The notes below the pieces were generated by a model that worked only from the letters and a program-made list of their open reading frames with translations, searched no databases and was not told where the DNA came from. A stretch of 64,000 bases of DNA, from the NCBI GenBank assembly GCA_947683625.1, contig CANTUR010000069.1:372001-436000 (forward strand), read 5' to 3'. Numbering within the stretch: position 1 is the first letter of the stretch; each line of letters opens with the position of its first letter. Positions 62,456 through 64,000 of the stretch are shown in pieces. The stretch comes from Mallotus nudiflorus. Taxonomy: Eukaryota; Streptophyta; Magnoliopsida; Malpighiales; Euphorbiaceae. The position numbers and the translations under genes are program-made.

Positions 62456-64000
62456 TGTCACGACCCGAACTCGAGGGCACGTGACCGGCACTAGGGAATG
62501 GGTAGGCATAAGGCCCCCGAAACCTGTAGTAAGCCTAAAAGAAAAGAAAATAAAGTCATTCATATTTTAAATTTTAATTAAAAATAGAACATGTTATCAA
62601 ACTGATTTTTCTCAAAATACATAAATTCAATTGCTTAATAAAAATGTGTTTCAACATCTCATATTATAAATTGAATTTATGTCTTATACATAAATGTGTT
62701 TCGTACAAATAAACTACATAGTTAAGTTTAAACCATACAAATCCTCAATACATATACTACTGCAGCATCCTAGATTAATACACAGTACAGCTTACAATGA
62801 CCTACATAAAATAGCCAGTGAAGAAGAAATCCGGCGTAGAGGTAGTCTGAGGTCGAACTCCCAAGCTCCTGAAAAAAAAATAAATTGAGGGGAATCAGAC
62901 CTCACTAAGTAAGTCAATAAAAGAGCTGTACGGTTTGAAAACCTTTTTGAAACTAATACGTTTATAGTGAAAATAATTTATAATATATAATTATAGCTTT
63001 TGAAAAATCTCGGTAGAACCCTAAACCCAAATCTAAATGGCCAACCGGGCCCACTTATTCCAATTAGACTACCGGTCCCCGAGAGCAAAAGCATCAACCG
63101 AGGCACCCAGCCGTAGTCATTCACTTAATCCAAATATATGGCACTGGCGGTCCCCGAGAGCAAAGGCATCAACCGAGGCACCCATCCCAGTCCATTTTAA
63201 CCTTACAAATCACTGGCGGTCCCCGAGAGCAAAGGCTTCCACCGAAGCACCCGTCCCAGTTTAACTTTCACCAATCATTATTATTACGGATCCATCTCTC
63301 AATCTCTACCATGTGCACATAGTCCTGGTGAATCCCACCAGGTAGCCCGTTCTACCAAAATTTCTCAAATCGATTTTAAATAAATAAAATGCATTTAAAT
63401 CATAAATAATAACATTAAATTAAATAAATCATATAATCAATATAATAGAAATACGAGCGCATGCATTCTTTAAATAAACACACGCACAGATCGTTCTATT
63501 GACTTACAGGATGAATGCGAAGGCTGAAGACCACGCGTCTGCCTCGGCCTCACGGCTTCTGCTCCGAGACGATCTAAAAGGAAATAATAATAATCGACTT
63601 TAAAAACATGACTAAGGAATCGAAATCAGAAATCAACAAAATAATAAAATTCCAAACTGACTCGAGGAAAACCGGACGAGGCTCGACAGACAGGATTTAA
63701 CCTAACTAACGGTAGGAATTTTACGGATATCACGTTTTACGAGAAAATCTACCGAAATTTCGGCAGAATCTCCTCTGTAAAACGAATATCTCTCTACCAA
63801 AGGTAGAGCCAGACCTGCATAGAAAATGCACTACCAATATACACAACCATTAACACTCGAGTCGGGCTCCCAAATTACAAATTGCCCCGACCGAGATCAC
63901 AACTCAAACAAATATCAAAAGTTAATAATATTTATTTCTCCAATTACACATACTCAAATAAATAACATATATAAAATCTTAATTATCCAAGGTTAAACAA
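62456..64000 (-). repeat. Element B right (5') LTR, partial
   Basis: Matches 54099 onward; truncated by the window end. It includes the three-copy motif (63037-63264 region) and the structured motif ending in the hairpin at 63792-63808. Confidence 0.95.
63735..63808 (-). promoter_or_regulatory. Structured LTR motif, element B right LTR
   Basis: CGTTTTAC near 63733-63740 and GTAAAACG near 63777-63784 are kept, as are CCGAAATTTCGG and the CTCTACC-AAA-GGTAGAG hairpin (63792-63808), despite substitutions next to them. Confidence 0.5.

Larger units (their letters stand above)
54099..64000 (-). mobile_element. Element B: second Tekay/Del-type copy, cut by window edge
   Basis: Left (3') LTR 54099-57393, internal region 57394-62455, right (5') LTR from 62456 to the window end. 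The internal length (5062) nearly equals that of A (5064). By eye the first ~430 bases of the two LTRs differ at about 11 sites, almost all transitions, so B is older than A. It lacks a complete right LTR only because the window ends. Confidence 0.95.

Overview
This window is AT-rich plant nuclear DNA made almost entirely of transposable elements. I found no intact host protein-coding gene, no rRNA or tRNA gene and no CRISPR array. The Ty3/gypsy lineages present (chromodomain-bearing Tekay/Del-type and TAT/Ogre-type), the initiator-Met and TAT-style primer-binding sites, and LTR pairs with 5-bp target duplications all point to a flowering plant, probably a eudicot. The species cannot be told from the sequence.

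Layout. 1-3500: unassigned AT-rich DNA with small tandem duplications. 3520-6161: decayed minus-strand TAT/Ogre-type gag with its leader and primer-binding site. 7131-8340: a plus-strand LTR-like remnant starting with three 193-bp repeats. 10342-17980: a three-layer nest, in which a Mutator-like element with long terminal inverted repeats holds a 2.4-kb solo LTR, which itself holds a 3.25-kb Tekay-type solo LTR. A degenerate minisatellite lies on both sides of the nest. 18456-19542: an inverted-repeat element. 19.5-23.7 kb: AT-rich DNA with an A-rich tract, a minisatellite and a perfect 54-bp palindrome. 23675-41122: an old Tekay-type element (D), broken by a nearly complete young copy (A, 24606-36552, TSD TAAAT). 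The LTR of D also carries spliced exon-like fragments of a Lys/Ser-rich gene. 41145-42070: a second TAT gag remnant. 44451-54008: a complete but decayed TAT-lineage element (C, plus strand) with two RNase H domains, a 77-bp tandem array, and an antisense gene with its own TATA box and a 78-bp intron. 54099-64000: a second Tekay-type copy (B), cut by the window edge.

How the parts relate. A and B belong to one family and have single-frame gag-pol polyproteins encoded on the minus strand. A has five internal nonsense codons and no frameshift. B has ten nonsense codons and one 4-bp deletion. Most stops are explained by C-to-T or G-to-A transitions, as expected of methylated silenced DNA, and one stop in integrase is shared by both copies. 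By-eye LTR divergence (about 0.5% for A, about 2.5% for B) together with nesting gives the order D, then B, then A. No element in the window looks autonomous today.

The most notable signals are (1) a structured motif conserved in all five readable Tekay-type LTRs, with a compensatory stem change; (2) the spliced antisense gene in element C; (3) an exon cluster with consistent splice phases inside the LTR of D; and (4) the 54-bp perfect palindrome.
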